Notes: generated from the sequence alone by a model not told the origin. DNA of 64,000 bases from Maritimibacter sp. HL-12 (GCF_900177545.1 NZ_FXBQ01000001.1:372001-436000), one strand, 5' to 3'; counted from the first letter of the stretch, positions 9,529 to 19,418 are shown. A program made the numbers and translations.

Positions 9529-10473
9529 ATGCGGATCTGCGTTGCCGGCGCCTATGGCGCCTTCGGCCTCAAGCATCTCGACGCGCTCGCCAATATCGAG
9601 GGCGTCGAGGTCACCTCGGTGATGGGGCCGACGAAGGAGAAGATCGAGGCGCTGGCCGCCGAGCGTGGCATCGGCCACGCCGGCACGACGCTGGAGGAAT
9701 GCGTCGCGCGCGACGATGTCGACGCGGTGATCCTGTCGACGCCGACGCAGATGCACGCCGATCAGGCCGTTACCTGCTTAGAAGCGGGCAAGCACGTGCT
9801 CGTCGAGATTCCGATGGCCGACACGCTCGCGGATTCGATCCGTGTGGTCGAGGCCCAGAAGAAGACCGGGCTGGTGGCGATGGCCGGCCAGGTGCGCCGC
9901 TTCAACCCCTCGCACCAGTGGATTCACAACAAGATCGCGGCGGGAGAGTTGAAAGTCCAGCAGATGGACGTTCAGACCTATTTCTTCCGCCGCTCCAACA
10001 AGAACGCCAAGGGCGAGCCGCGGTCATGGACCGATCACCTGCTCTGGCACCACGCCTGCCACACCGTTGATCTGTTCCAGTACCAGACCGGCGAGACAGC
10101 GAGCGAGGTGTTCGGCCTCGAAGGCCCGCATCACCCCGATCTCGGCATCGCGATGGACATGACCATCGGCATGAAGGTGCCCTCGGGCGCGCTCTGCACG
10201 CTCAGCCTGTCGTTCAACAACGACGGCCCCTTCGGCACTTTCTTCCGCTACATCTGCGACAACGGCACCTATATCGCCCGCTATGACGATCTGTTCGACG
10301 GCAACGAGAACCCGATCGACCTGTCGGGCGTGGCGGTGTCGAACAACGGCATCGAGTTGATCGACCGCGAGTTCGTCGCGGCGATCCGCGAAGGCCGCGA
10401 GCCGAATGCCTCGGTGGCGCAGGTGCTGCCCGCGATGGAAACCCTCGACCGGATCGAGCGCGGCTTCAAATAG
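9529..10473 (+). CDS. ligC: 4-carboxy-2-hydroxymuconate-6-semialdehyde dehydrogenase
   Basis: Gfo/Idh/MocA-fold NAD(P)-dependent dehydrogenase (314 residues). It oxidises the hemiacetal form of the ring-cleavage product to 2-pyrone-4,6-dicarboxylate, the LigI substrate. The N-terminal Rossmann motif is VAGAYGAFG, and the EIPMADT and HHACHTVDLFQYQ segments are typical of LigC. The ATG at 9529 lies after AGGGAGG. It is the only ligC in the window, so it must serve both LigAB enzymes. The family is normally about 315 residues. Confidence 0.93.
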   Translation: MRICVAGAYGAFGLKHLDALANIEGVEVTSVMGPTKEKIEALAAERGIGHAGTTLEECVARDDVDAVILSTPTQMHADQAVTCLEAGKHVLVEIPMADTLADSIRVVEAQKKTGLVAMAGQVRRFNPSHQWIHNKIAAGELKVQQMDVQTYFFRRSNKNAKGEPRSWTDHLLWHHACHTVDLFQYQTGETASEVFGLEGPHHPDLGIAMDMTIGMKVPSGALCTLSLSFNNDGPFGTFFRYICDNGTYIARYDDLFDGNENPIDLSGVAVSNNGIELIDREFVAAIREGREPNASVAQVLPAMETLDRIERGFK

Positions 10474-10479
10474 GGTATA

Positions 10480-10502
10480 GGGGGGGGCATGTTGCTCCCC
10501 CG
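10480..10502. terminator. Possible terminator between convergent ligC and VWA gene
   Basis: A run of eight to nine G (from 10480) is followed, after CATGTTGCT, by a run of C (10496-10501), able to form a G/C hairpin in the 62-base gap between convergent genes. No clear U tract follows, so this is weak. Confidence 0.3.
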
Positions 10503-10535
10503 TCCGTCGCCCGGCCTTACCCGGTCTGCCCATCC

Positions 10536-11783
10536 TCAGAGCAGCGCCATCAGCCGCGCCTTCTCGCCCGCGTCGTCGGGCCGCGAGATCGCCTCTGCCA
10601 GCGCCTCGAGCGAAGCGATGTTGTGCCCCGCCCGAAAGGCGTCGACATGAGGCAACATCGCGCGGATACCGGCCGCGCGCGGCGCGAATCCCTCCCAGCG
10701 CAACAGCGGGTTGAGCCAGATCAGCCGCCGCGACGAAAGCTGCAACCGTTCGATTTCGCGGGCCAGGTTTTCCGGGTCGTCGCGGTCGAGCCCGTCGGTG
10801 ATCAGAAGCACCACCGCGCCCTGCCCCAGCACCCGGCGCGACCAGTCGCGGTTGAAGGCGTGCAGGCATTCGCCGATCCGCGTGCCGCCTTCCCAGTCCT
10901 GCGCCTCGGCCCCCGCCGCGGCCAGCGCGGCATCGACGTCGCGCGTGGCGAGGTGTCGGGTAATGTTGGTCAGCCGTGTGCCGAAGGTGAAGCCATGCAC
11001 CTTGGCCCAGCCCTGCCCCTTGCGGTTGGCCACCGCGTGGAGGAAGTGCAGCACCACCCGGGAATAGGCGCTCATCGAGCCGGAAATATCGCACAGCACA
11101 ACGAGGTTCGGCCAGCGGGTCCGCCGCGCCTTGGTGGCAAGGGCGCTGAACTCGCCGCCCTGCCGCGCCGCGTCGCGCATGCTGCGCCGCCAGTCGGGCA
11201 AGCGACCATGACGGGCCGGGGCGGTGCGGCGCGAGGCGAGCGGTTTCACCGGCAACTCAAGCCGCGCCAGCATCCGGCGCGCCTCGGCCATCTCTGCATT
11301 CGACATCTGCTCGAAGTCGAGGCGGCGCAACCGTTCTTCGGGAGACATCGTGAGGGTGGCGTCAACCTCGATCTCGGTGCCCTGCTCCTCGCCTTCGATC
11401 TGCGGGGCCTCGCGCTCCAGCCCGTCGAGCAGTGCCTCGGCCGCGCGCTTCTCGCCCGGTTTGGCCGCGCGCTCCTCCTGCACCCCGCGCACCGAGGGCA
11501 GCATCAGCGCCATCATGTGCTCCATGTAACGCGGATCGCGCCAGAACAGCCGGAACACCTGCGCAAACACCCGCCGTTCCTCGGGCCGCGAGACGAAGAC
11601 CGCGTGCAGCGTCCAGTAGAAATCCACCTTCTCGCTGAACCCCGCCGCCGCCACCGCCCGCGCCGCCTCGATCACCTTGCCCGGCCCCGCCTTGAGCCCC
11701 GCCGCCCTGAGCGCCCGGGCAAAATGCACGAGGTTGGCCACCAGTTGCGGGTTATCGGGCAGATCGAGCGGGGGGAGCGCCAT
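10536..11783 (-). CDS. CoxE-like VWA-domain protein
   Basis: Protein of 415 residues with a von Willebrand A domain in the C-terminal half. The MIDAS metal-site motifs are CDISGSMSAYS, the GGTRIG threonine and ITDGLDRDD. The N-terminal half is helical and acidic in its middle (about 125-150). With the MoxR ATPase upstream it forms the pair known as CoxD/CoxE, which in carboxydotrophs helps mature the Cu-Mo centre of CO dehydrogenase. No molybdenum hydroxylase subunits are present here, so the client is unknown. It starts 64 bases after the ATPase. Confidence 0.82.
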   Translation of the reverse strand: MALPPLDLPDNPQLVANLVHFARALRAAGLKAGPGKVIEAARAVAAAGFSEKVDFYWTLHAVFVSRPEERRVFAQVFRLFWRDPRYMEHMMALMLPSVRGVQEERAAKPGEKRAAEALLDGLEREAPQIEGEEQGTEIEVDATLTMSPEERLRRLDFEQMSNAEMAEARRMLARLELPVKPLASRRTAPARHGRLPDWRRSMRDAARQGGEFSALATKARRTRWPNLVVLCDISGSMSAYSRVVLHFLHAVANRKGQGWAKVHGFTFGTRLTNITRHLATRDVDAALAAAGAEAQDWEGGTRIGECLHAFNRDWSRRVLGQGAVVLLITDGLDRDDPENLAREIERLQLSSRRLIWLNPLLRWEGFAPRAAGIRAMLPHVDAFRAGHNIASLEALAEAISRPDDAGEKARLMALL

Positions 11784-11847
11784 GGTCAGCGTCGCCGGCG
11801 GGGCGGCGTGTGTGCCGCCAGCAAGTCCGTGCCGGAATGAACGGGCA

Positions 11848-12759
11848 TCATGCCTCCTCCAGCGCCTTGCGGCTGTCGTCGAGCAGGCGGATCGCCTCGC
11901 TGCCTGCGAGGCGCTGGATATCGTCCTGGTATTTCAGGATCGCGCCGATGGTGTCGGCGATCACCTCCGGCGACAGCGTGATCACGTCGAGGGCGAGCAG
12001 GCATTTCGCCCAGTCGATGGTTTCGGCCACGCCCGGGCGCTTGAACAGGTCTTCGGTGCGCAGCCGCTGGACGAAGGCCACGATCTCGCGGCTGAGGTGC
12101 TCCGAGGCCTCGGGGCAGCGTGCGGCGAGGATCGCCATTTCGCGCTCGAAGGCAGGATAGTCGACCCAGTGGTAAAGGCAGCGGCGCTTGAGCGCGTCGT
12201 GCACCTCGCGGGTGCGGTTGGAGGTGAGGATCACGATCGGCGGCTCGGGGGCCTTCACGGTGCCAAGCTCGGGGATCGTCACCTGGAAATCGCTCAGTGC
12301 CTCCAGCAGGAAGGCCTCGAAGGGCTCATCCGTGCGGTCGATCTCGTCGATCAGCAGAACCGGCGCGCCGCCGGGCTGGGGCGACATCGCCTCCAGCAGC
12401 GGGCGGCGGATCAGGAACCGGTCGGAAAACAGCTCGTCGGTGAGCGCCTCCCGGTCGGTGCCCTCGGTGACCTCGGCGGTGCGGATCGCAACCATCTGTG
12501 CGGGGAAGTTCCACTCGTAGACGGCCGACGCCGCATCGAGCCCTTCGTAGCATTGCAGCCGGATCAACCGGCGGCCGAGACCTGCGGCGAGCGCCTTGGC
12601 GATCTCGGTCTTGCCCACGCCCGCCTCGCCTTCGAGAAACAGCGGACGCCCGAGCCGGAGCGCGAGGAAGACCACGGTGGCGAGCGCACGGCCCGCGACG
12701 TAATCCTGCCGCGCGAGCATCTCCTGCACGCCCTCTATGCTGTCGGGTATCGCGGTCAT
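11848..12759 (-). CDS. MoxR-family AAA+ ATPase (CoxD-like)
   Basis: ATPase of 303 residues with Walker A GEAGVGKTE (about 43-51), Walker B VLLIDEID, sensor ILTSNRTREV, and the C-terminal helical lid. MoxR proteins act as chaperones that remodel or activate metalloenzymes together with a VWA protein, here the next gene. It lies upstream of the VWA gene on the same strand and diverges from the glycosyltransferase fusion at 12990. The substrate enzyme is not identifiable from this window. Confidence 0.87.
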   Translation of the reverse strand: MTAIPDSIEGVQEMLARQDYVAGRALATVVFLALRLGRPLFLEGEAGVGKTEIAKALAAGLGRRLIRLQCYEGLDAASAVYEWNFPAQMVAIRTAEVTEGTDREALTDELFSDRFLIRRPLLEAMSPQPGGAPVLLIDEIDRTDEPFEAFLLEALSDFQVTIPELGTVKAPEPPIVILTSNRTREVHDALKRRCLYHWVDYPAFEREMAILAARCPEASEHLSREIVAFVQRLRTEDLFKRPGVAETIDWAKCLLALDVITLSPEVIADTIGAILKYQDDIQRLAGSEAIRLLDDSRKALEEA

Positions 12760-12989
12760 CGTTCTGCCTCCCTGCCAACCCGCGCATGGGACATGGGCGA
12801 AGCGCCGGGGTCAAGACCCGCACGCGGCCGGATGCCGCGAGCCGATACAACAATCCTCCCCGCAGCCGCGCCGCCGCCGCACAGCGCGCTTGGCAAGACC
12901 GCGGCCGACGCCCTATGGTCCGCATGGGTGCAAGCGGCAACGCGCCGCGGAACGACAAGGCCCTTGCCCGGGCCGGAAGAGGACAGAGC

Positions 12990-15197
12990 ATGGGGCGGGA
13001 ACGCGAAGTCGGAACCCTCTGGATCGGCGGTCCGCTAAGCTGGCTTGAACAGCTCAGCCTGAGATCCTTTGTCGACAAGGGCCAGAAGATCACGCTGTTC
13101 AGCTACGACGATATACCCAATGTGCCCGAGGGGGTGATCCACCGGGACGGGCGCGAGATCATCGACACCGAGGATTTCATCAAGTACGAGCTGAAGAACA
13201 GTTTCGCCCTGTTTGCCGATCTGTTCCGTCTGCACATGATCCACAAATGCCCCGGCATGATCTGGGTCGATACCGATGTCTATTGCCATCGCCCGATGGA
13301 CTACGAAACCGATTACGTGCTCGGCTTCGAACTGCCCGGCGAAAAGCGTGTGAACAACGCCGTGCTCGGCCTGCCGAGCGACAGCGAGATGCTGGCGCAG
13401 ATGCTGGCGTTCACCGAAGATCGCCATTCGATCGCGCCATTCCTGCCGAAAGCGAAGCAGCGCGACTACCGACAGAAGGCCGAGGCGGGCGCGCCCGTGC
13501 ATGTCAGCCAGCAGCCGTGGGGGATCTGGGGCCCGTCGATGGTCACCCATTACGTGCACCTGCTCGGGCTTGCCGACAAGGTTCTGCCGCTCGAAGCCTT
13601 CTACCCGGTCACCTTCCCCGACCGGGCGAAGTTCCTGCGCCCTGCAAAGGTGGTGGAAGCCATCGTCACCGATGAAACCACGGCGCTGCACCTTTGGGCC
13701 TCGAACAAGAAGCAGCTCGGCAAGTTGCACCACGGCTTGCCGCCGAAAGGCTCCTACCTCGACAAGCTGGTCCGACTGCACGACATCCAGCCCGCCCTCG
13801 CCCCGATCCGCGAACGCGGGACGGCGGTGTTCGATAGCGGACTGATCGACCACATCGACCTTGGCGACATCACGTCGGTGGCCGACATGACCGGTGCGGC
13901 GCGCGGCCTGGTTCTGGCGCTGGCCCATCAGCATGAGTGCGAGGTTCGGCTGCTCAACCTCGACAACAGATGCAGGTTCGCGGCCGAACCCCAGCCCTGG
14001 ATCGCGGAATACACCGAGTTTCTGGCCCACAACGGCATTTCCTCCGAGCGGGTCCGGATCATCGAAACCGAGAACGACCTCAAGCCGGTGGATGTGCTCT
14101 GCAATCTCGACGGCTTTGGCAGCAACCTCCGGATCCGCAATCTTGGCCCGGTCTACGACCGGCTCCTGCATGCCGACAGCCGCGTGATCATGGATATCAG
14201 GAAAGGCTCCGGGGCGTTTCCGTTCCTCAAGCGTTACGGCACCAACACCGTGATCGCGACCCGCGAGGTCGACGGTGCGCCCGTCACCCGGGTTCTGGTA
14301 ACGCCGATGCCTGCGGAGACAACCGAGAACGACGAAGGCTGGAACCGGATCGCCACCCGGCTGGCGGGCAAGGACGGGTTCTATCGCCCCGGCCCCGAGG
14401 GGCATTCCTTCCTGTTCGTCCCGCGCGACAAAGACACGCTCGTGGTGACCTTCGACAACCTCGACATCACGATGAACAAGCGCGACGACCGCCGGCCCTG
14501 GGGCTATGCCTTCATCGAGCAGCAGGGCTGGTCGATGCTGGGGGTGCTGGCGGGCGGCTGGACATGGTATCGCAATCCGTGGGTCTCCGAGCAGTTCGAC
14601 GAGCTGCGCGACGCTGGATTTTTCAAGCAATTCAAGCGCGTGGTCTTCTACGGCGCCTCGATGGGGGGCTATGCCGCCTGCGCCTTCTCACCCGCCGCGC
14701 CGGGGGCGGACGTGGTGGCGATCAGCCCGCAGACCACGCTCAACAAGTCCATCGTGCCTTGGGAAACCCGCTACAAGGTCGCCTGGGAGCGCGACTTTTC
14801 CGGTCCCTACGGCGATGCGGCACAGGTTTCAGACGCCGCGCGCAAGGTCTACATTCTCTATGATCCCTACGAGCCGCTCGATTCCGGCCACGTCAACCGC
14901 TTCACCCACGACAACGTCGAGTACCTGCGCGCGCCGCTGCTCGGCCATCGGCTCGGCTCGTCTCTGAGCCAGATGGGCATCCTCACGCCGATCATCCTCG
15001 GCGCACTCGCGGGCACGCTGACATCGCAGGACTATTACCAGATGCTGCGCACCCGAAAGACCTTCCCGCGCTACCAGCGCGAATTGTTCACCCGCGCCGT
15101 CGACAAGGGCCACCGCAAGCTGGCGAAACGCCTCGGCGAATACATCCTCGCACGCGATGACAACCGCAAGGTCCGGCAGGGGATGAAGGGGCTGTGA
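12990..15197 (+). CDS. Glycosyltransferase / alpha-beta-hydrolase fusion protein
   Basis: Protein of 735 residues in three parts. Residues 1-260 look like a sugar-transferase of the GT32/capsular type, with the nucleotide-sugar metal motif WVDTDVYCH near 93-100. Residues about 280-430 form an alpha/beta region I cannot name. The C-terminal part has an alpha/beta-hydrolase nucleophile elbow, YGASMGGYAA near 555, with likely Asp (DPYEPLDSGH) and His (LLGHRLG) partners. The ATG at 12990 follows AAGAGGA; the open frame upstream to 12498 is antisense to the MoxR gene. A role in a surface glycan is inferred from the neighbours. No membrane segment is seen. Confidence 0.7.
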   Translation: MGREREVGTLWIGGPLSWLEQLSLRSFVDKGQKITLFSYDDIPNVPEGVIHRDGREIIDTEDFIKYELKNSFALFADLFRLHMIHKCPGMIWVDTDVYCHRPMDYETDYVLGFELPGEKRVNNAVLGLPSDSEMLAQMLAFTEDRHSIAPFLPKAKQRDYRQKAEAGAPVHVSQQPWGIWGPSMVTHYVHLLGLADKVLPLEAFYPVTFPDRAKFLRPAKVVEAIVTDETTALHLWASNKKQLGKLHHGLPPKGSYLDKLVRLHDIQPALAPIRERGTAVFDSGLIDHIDLGDITSVADMTGAARGLVLALAHQHECEVRLLNLDNRCRFAAEPQPWIAEYTEFLAHNGISSERVRIIETENDLKPVDVLCNLDGFGSNLRIRNLGPVYDRLLHADSRVIMDIRKGSGAFPFLKRYGTNTVIATREVDGAPVTRVLVTPMPAETTENDEGWNRIATRLAGKDGFYRPGPEGHSFLFVPRDKDTLVVTFDNLDITMNKRDDRRPWGYAFIEQQGWSMLGVLAGGWTWYRNPWVSEQFDELRDAGFFKQFKRVVFYGASMGGYAACAFSPAAPGADVVAISPQTTLNKSIVPWETRYKVAWERDFSGPYGDAAQVSDAARKVYILYDPYEPLDSGHVNRFTHDNVEYLRAPLLGHRLGSSLSQMGILTPIILGALAGTLTSQDYYQMLRTRKTFPRYQRELFTRAVDKGHRKLAKRLGEYILARDDNRKVRQGMKGL

Positions 15198-15225
15198 GTG
15201 CGCGGATCCATTTAATGGTTGCGCG

Positions 15226-16779
15226 TCAGCCCACCGCCTTCAGATGGTCGGCGAGTCGTCGTTGGGTCTTCCAGACTCGTTTTTCAGTCACCTCCCGATA
15301 GTGATCTTTGTCCCCGACAAGTCCCAGATTTGGGTGCAACTCGAAATCGTATGGAATCCTGGACAATTTGGGGCAATACCTCTCGACGATATCGAATACC
15401 GGAAGAGACAAACGCCTCGCCTCCTCCGAGAACGACAACGAGAGGCCGATCAGGCGTCGGCTATTGAAGGGCGAAAGATAAAAATTGCGCCAAAGTGCCG
15501 GGAACGTGGCTCCCACAGTAGAATTGTAGTAGACTTCTAGAAACATGAAATCAGCGGCCTTTTCCATCGCGTTGTCTGGCAGAGACCGTTGCCAAGTAAA
15601 GAAATCATCCGAAAAACGGTCAACGGTATCTCGGCCGAATAACTCCCTAGGAACAATCAGCAGACGCTTTATTTGCCAATCCGCTTCCTGCCAGTGTTCT
15701 TTACCCTTGGAAACATAAACAGCCCTGAGAATATCAGTTTGATGCCCACGCAAGATGATATTTTTTTCCGGAACCTGCAAGATCACACCGTTCTCATACT
15801 CCGCTGGCATCGGCACCTCAGCGCCGAACGCCATGTTCCAGGATACCCGAAATTCGTTGCGCTGCCTTTTCGGAATAGAGGCATTGCGCCGATCATGGAC
15901 TTCGTGGCGAAAGCACAGCGCCTTGCACAATTCCCCTCCAATTGCAGCATCGCGGCGCGTAGCGTAGTTATTCACATGGGTATAGAATTGTGAAACATGG
16001 GAGCCATGGTCCTTCGCGAAAGCAAGGAGCAAGCGACTGTCTTGCCCGCCCGAGATCGGGAATGATACGGGATAGGCACGAGAGATTTCAGCAAGGTTGT
16101 ACGAAGCCCGATCAAATATCTCGTCGTAGACCCCTAGTACCTGGTCATTCGAAATCAAAAATTTTTCATTCTTCGGCCAATGCCGGTGCTCAGAGAACTC
16201 TTCCAATTCCAGGTAGTAGTTTGGATTGAGACGCCGCACCCTTTCGTCGGCTGTATGAAACAGCGAGAACTTACCTCTATGCTCACGAATCACCTCGAAA
16301 TCGAATTTGGGATTCGGCATCAGCTCGTCGAAGATTGCAAGCAATGGCGACGCCGAGATAAGGCGATCTGCCTTGTTGTAGACCGCGCCAATCATCCCGA
16401 CCGGGTCGCAATAGAAACGGGTCTCTCCGCCGGCTTCGATCAGGAATGCATAGCGCCCCGCTACGTCAATGAGCCACTTTTCAAAAGCTTTCCAAAAATC
16501 CCTATCTTCCAGCGAAAACGGCAGCACATTGGCACTTTCGTTGATCAGGCCCACCGGACCGACGGCCACCCCAAGAAGGTATCCAATAAAACCTCCATTC
16601 CGATCAGATAATTGACAAACCGGCAAACCATTGCCGGCATGAATCTTCCACGATGCTCGCGAAAAGGTTCGGAATTGCGGGATATCGAGCTCAGCTTTCG
16701 ATACCACGTATTGGTATCGAAAGGCCGAGCCGAATTTCCGAGCCGCAAGTGGCCATTTTTTCTGAGCCTCTAGCAACAT
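15226..16779 (-). CDS. Asparagine-synthase-like amidotransferase, low GC
   Basis: Protein of 517 residues whose middle has the PP-loop ATP-pyrophosphatase motif SGGQDSRLLLAF (about 245-256), as in asparagine synthetase B and beta-lactam synthetase. The N-terminal half resembles the glutaminase fold but lacks a Cys right after the first Met, so glutamine hydrolysis is doubtful. Such proteins are common in polysaccharide and peptide-modification clusters. Its base composition is visibly more AT-rich than its neighbours and its codon use is different, which points to recent transfer. It converges with the fusion gene 28 bases away. Confidence 0.75.
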   Translation of the reverse strand: MLLEAQKKWPLAARKFGSAFRYQYVVSKAELDIPQFRTFSRASWKIHAGNGLPVCQLSDRNGGFIGYLLGVAVGPVGLINESANVLPFSLEDRDFWKAFEKWLIDVAGRYAFLIEAGGETRFYCDPVGMIGAVYNKADRLISASPLLAIFDELMPNPKFDFEVIREHRGKFSLFHTADERVRRLNPNYYLELEEFSEHRHWPKNEKFLISNDQVLGVYDEIFDRASYNLAEISRAYPVSFPISGGQDSRLLLAFAKDHGSHVSQFYTHVNNYATRRDAAIGGELCKALCFRHEVHDRRNASIPKRQRNEFRVSWNMAFGAEVPMPAEYENGVILQVPEKNIILRGHQTDILRAVYVSKGKEHWQEADWQIKRLLIVPRELFGRDTVDRFSDDFFTWQRSLPDNAMEKAADFMFLEVYYNSTVGATFPALWRNFYLSPFNSRRLIGLSLSFSEEARRLSLPVFDIVERYCPKLSRIPYDFELHPNLGLVGDKDHYREVTEKRVWKTQRRLADHLKAVG

Positions 16780-16904
16780 GTCACATCCTTCCGCCCGGTC
16801 AGGAGTCTTGTGAAATGAAAAACAGTATTGTGTGCCTTATCGGCGGGAAGGCTGACCGTCTGGCCCATGGCTAAGGCTCCCCCGTTCTTGCTCAATGCGC
16901 CCCC

Positions 16905-19238
16905 TCAATGCTCCGCTTCCCCGCTGTGCTCGACGGTGAAGAAGAAATCCGGCGGCAGCGCGCGCAGATGGAGATCCTCCGGGATCACCCCTGGCCCGGC
17001 GTTGAACACGTTGGCACCGAAGTGGTGCAGCATCCGCGAAAGCTGCTCGAACCGTTCGCTGGTGAGCTCGCGATAGAAATCCTCGTAGTTTTCTGTGGCC
17101 CGAAGCTCGGCGATCCTGGTCCGGTGCGCGGCCACCGAATGCTCGTGCGCGGCGCGGATTTCCGGGTCGGCCATGAGCCGGTCGTACTCGGCCCGGAGCT
17201 TCGGCACCATCCGCAGGATCGAGCCTTCCTCCTCGGCGTTGTGGTTCATCCGGAACCAGTAGTTCAGCCCCTGGTCGCGGTCGACGTGGTTGACCCGGCC
17301 GCGGTCGCGTTTCACCAGGAAGCTCTCGGCGGACCGCACCGCGTAGTGGTTGAGCTGCACCCAGTCATAGCCATAGGTCTCCAGCGTCGAGCGCCAGCCG
17401 TTGCGGAACATCTCGCGCGGCATCGGCTGGCCCGAGCCGTTGAGCCATTTCACCTGGTCCCACAAATCGGGGATCAGGCCCTTGGGCCGGTGCACGCCGA
17501 TCTTCTTGTAGAGGTCGATGTTGCGAAACAGCGTCTTGAAGCCCCAGGCCTGGTGCGGCTTGCGCGCGATCTCGGGAGCGGCCCGGGTGAACTGCTCGAC
17601 GATGAAGCGATCCTCGAAACGGTGCACGTCATCGTTGCCGAACAGCCGCCACGTCAGCGAGATCATGTTCGCCTCGCCCATCGCGGCATAGAGCGCATCC
17701 AGCGTGCCGTCGCCGATCTTGACGTTGATGTATTCGTCCACGTCCATGCAGATCGCCCAGCCGCAATCGCGGATCACCGGCTCGCTTTCGGCGGCCTGCA
17801 ACGCGGCATGCTGGGGCTTCAACTCGCCGCCCGGCCGCCACGGGTTGGCGCGGTGCTGCACGATGCCTTTCTGCATCAGCAGATCCAGCATCGTGTCGGT
17901 GCCATCGGTGCAATCGTTGGTGTAGATCAGGAAATCATCGACGCCGATCGCGCGGTGATAGGCGATCCACTCCATGATGAAGGGGCCTTCGTTCTTCATC
18001 GTGGTGATGATCGCGGTGCGCCCGGCCTTGGTGGCATGGCGTGGCGCGGGCTTGGGCTTCGACACCGGCGGGCGGATCGGCTTGTGGCCCCAGTGGCTCT
18101 GCGCGAGGTCCAGCAGGACCGGGTCTTCGACCAGCGAGGTCTTGGGGGCAAGCTCGGCCGCGTTGCGCCCCGGCACCCGGATCGCCATCGCGCGCCAGAA
18201 CCCGAACACCCTGTCGGGGTCTGGCTTGGCATAGGCCACGCGGACCATCCGCCAGGTCGCGTCGAGCCCCGCCTTCGCCGGTGCGCAGCCCCATTTCGCA
18301 ATCCCCCGCCGCGCGTCGAACTGGCGGCAGATGTGATCTGCGAAGCGTTCGCGCTGGCCTTTTCGCACCCGCCACGGGTAGATCCGCCGCCCAACCAGAA
18401 GGACAACACCCGACCGCGCCTGTTGGCAGGCGTCGAACACGTTGCCCTGCGCGCCCGTCGGGGCGAGAAAATCGGTCACGTCCAGCACCACGAGCGCGCG
18501 CGCCCGGACGAGAAAGCGCCATTTCACGATCTCGAAGAGAATGCCCTGCCCGAGCGGCGCCCGCCACGGATCGGGGGCGGGCACCGCCATCCGGTCCTTT
18601 CCCGGCGCATCGGGGGCAAGGTAGGGGTGGTTCTCGGGGCCAAGGCCCGGCTTGCCGAGCGGCACCGGGCTTTCGAGCGTGGCAACAACCATGTCGAGGC
18701 CGCGCGTCGCGAGACCGTCGCGCAGCGCTTCGTCGAACCCCGCGCCGGAAACCGCCGCGCTGTCGGGCGGGCAGCGATCGAGGATCACCGCCGCCTGTGC
18801 GCCGTGCTCATCGTGATGCCATTGCAGCCAGTCGAGCACCGTTTCGGGCGGCTCTTCGAGGCGCTGGCCGAACAGGCAGTTCAGCCCGTCGAAACGGTCG
18901 TGGTCGGGCCGGGCCGGGCGAAAGGTGCAAGCCCGTTTCGCGGGCGTCGGGGCCTCATGCGTGGGGGCGTGCTCGAACAGGTCGATGGAAACCTCGCCCG
19001 GCCGCGCCGCGCGGGCATAGACGAGGGCGCAGCCCGAAACGTCGCGCCGCTCGACGATCTCGACACCCGCCGCCTCGGGCGCAATCTGCGCCGCCGCCGC
19101 CGGGTTGGCGAAGAACGCCCGGATTTCCTCGTGCCCGGTGCCGTCGCGGTCCTCGGTCCACGACACCGCGTCGAGCAGGTGCGGTCCGTCCTGCGGCCCC
19201 GTCGCGCTCACCAGTTGTCGCCGGAATACCTCGGCCAT
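16905..19238 (-). CDS. Large glycosyltransferase, GT2/GT92-like C-terminal domain
   Basis: Protein of 777 residues. The C-terminal domain (about 400-650) is a nucleotide-sugar transferase of the Glyco_tranf_2_4/GT92 kind: TTMKNEGPFIMEWIAYHR, metal motif CMDVDEYINV, then TWRLFGN and LNHYAVRSAESFLVKRDRG. The N-terminal 380 residues are less clear and contain LVVLDVTDFL, which may be a degenerate second transferase domain. The ATG at 19238 is preferred to a TTG six codons earlier. It is divergent from, and homologous in its transferase part to, the gene at 19419. The sugar and acceptor are unknown. Confidence 0.78.
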   Translation of the reverse strand: MAEVFRRQLVSATGPQDGPHLLDAVSWTEDRDGTGHEEIRAFFANPAAAAQIAPEAAGVEIVERRDVSGCALVYARAARPGEVSIDLFEHAPTHEAPTPAKRACTFRPARPDHDRFDGLNCLFGQRLEEPPETVLDWLQWHHDEHGAQAAVILDRCPPDSAAVSGAGFDEALRDGLATRGLDMVVATLESPVPLGKPGLGPENHPYLAPDAPGKDRMAVPAPDPWRAPLGQGILFEIVKWRFLVRARALVVLDVTDFLAPTGAQGNVFDACQQARSGVVLLVGRRIYPWRVRKGQRERFADHICRQFDARRGIAKWGCAPAKAGLDATWRMVRVAYAKPDPDRVFGFWRAMAIRVPGRNAAELAPKTSLVEDPVLLDLAQSHWGHKPIRPPVSKPKPAPRHATKAGRTAIITTMKNEGPFIMEWIAYHRAIGVDDFLIYTNDCTDGTDTMLDLLMQKGIVQHRANPWRPGGELKPQHAALQAAESEPVIRDCGWAICMDVDEYINVKIGDGTLDALYAAMGEANMISLTWRLFGNDDVHRFEDRFIVEQFTRAAPEIARKPHQAWGFKTLFRNIDLYKKIGVHRPKGLIPDLWDQVKWLNGSGQPMPREMFRNGWRSTLETYGYDWVQLNHYAVRSAESFLVKRDRGRVNHVDRDQGLNYWFRMNHNAEEEGSILRMVPKLRAEYDRLMADPEIRAAHEHSVAAHRTRIAELRATENYEDFYRELTSERFEQLSRMLHHFGANVFNAGPGVIPEDLHLRALPPDFFFTVEHSGEAEH

Positions 19239-19418
19239 ACGCCCGTTACCTGCCAAAACCTGTTTTCGGTGACCTTACACAGCGCGCCGACACAGGGGAA
19301 GGGCTGCGCAAGGGGCCGGACCCACAGCCCATTGCGCTCGCGGCGCACATCGCTCAGGGTTTTCCCAGTTCATCCGCCGCGCCGCCGCGCGCCCTGTCCG
19401 AACCCGGAGATTTGCCCA

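Noticed and set aside
11677-13038. 453-codon plus-strand frame opposite the MoxR gene
   Set aside because: The MoxR and VWA genes on the minus strand are complete with motifs. The plus-strand frame is a composition effect of high GC.
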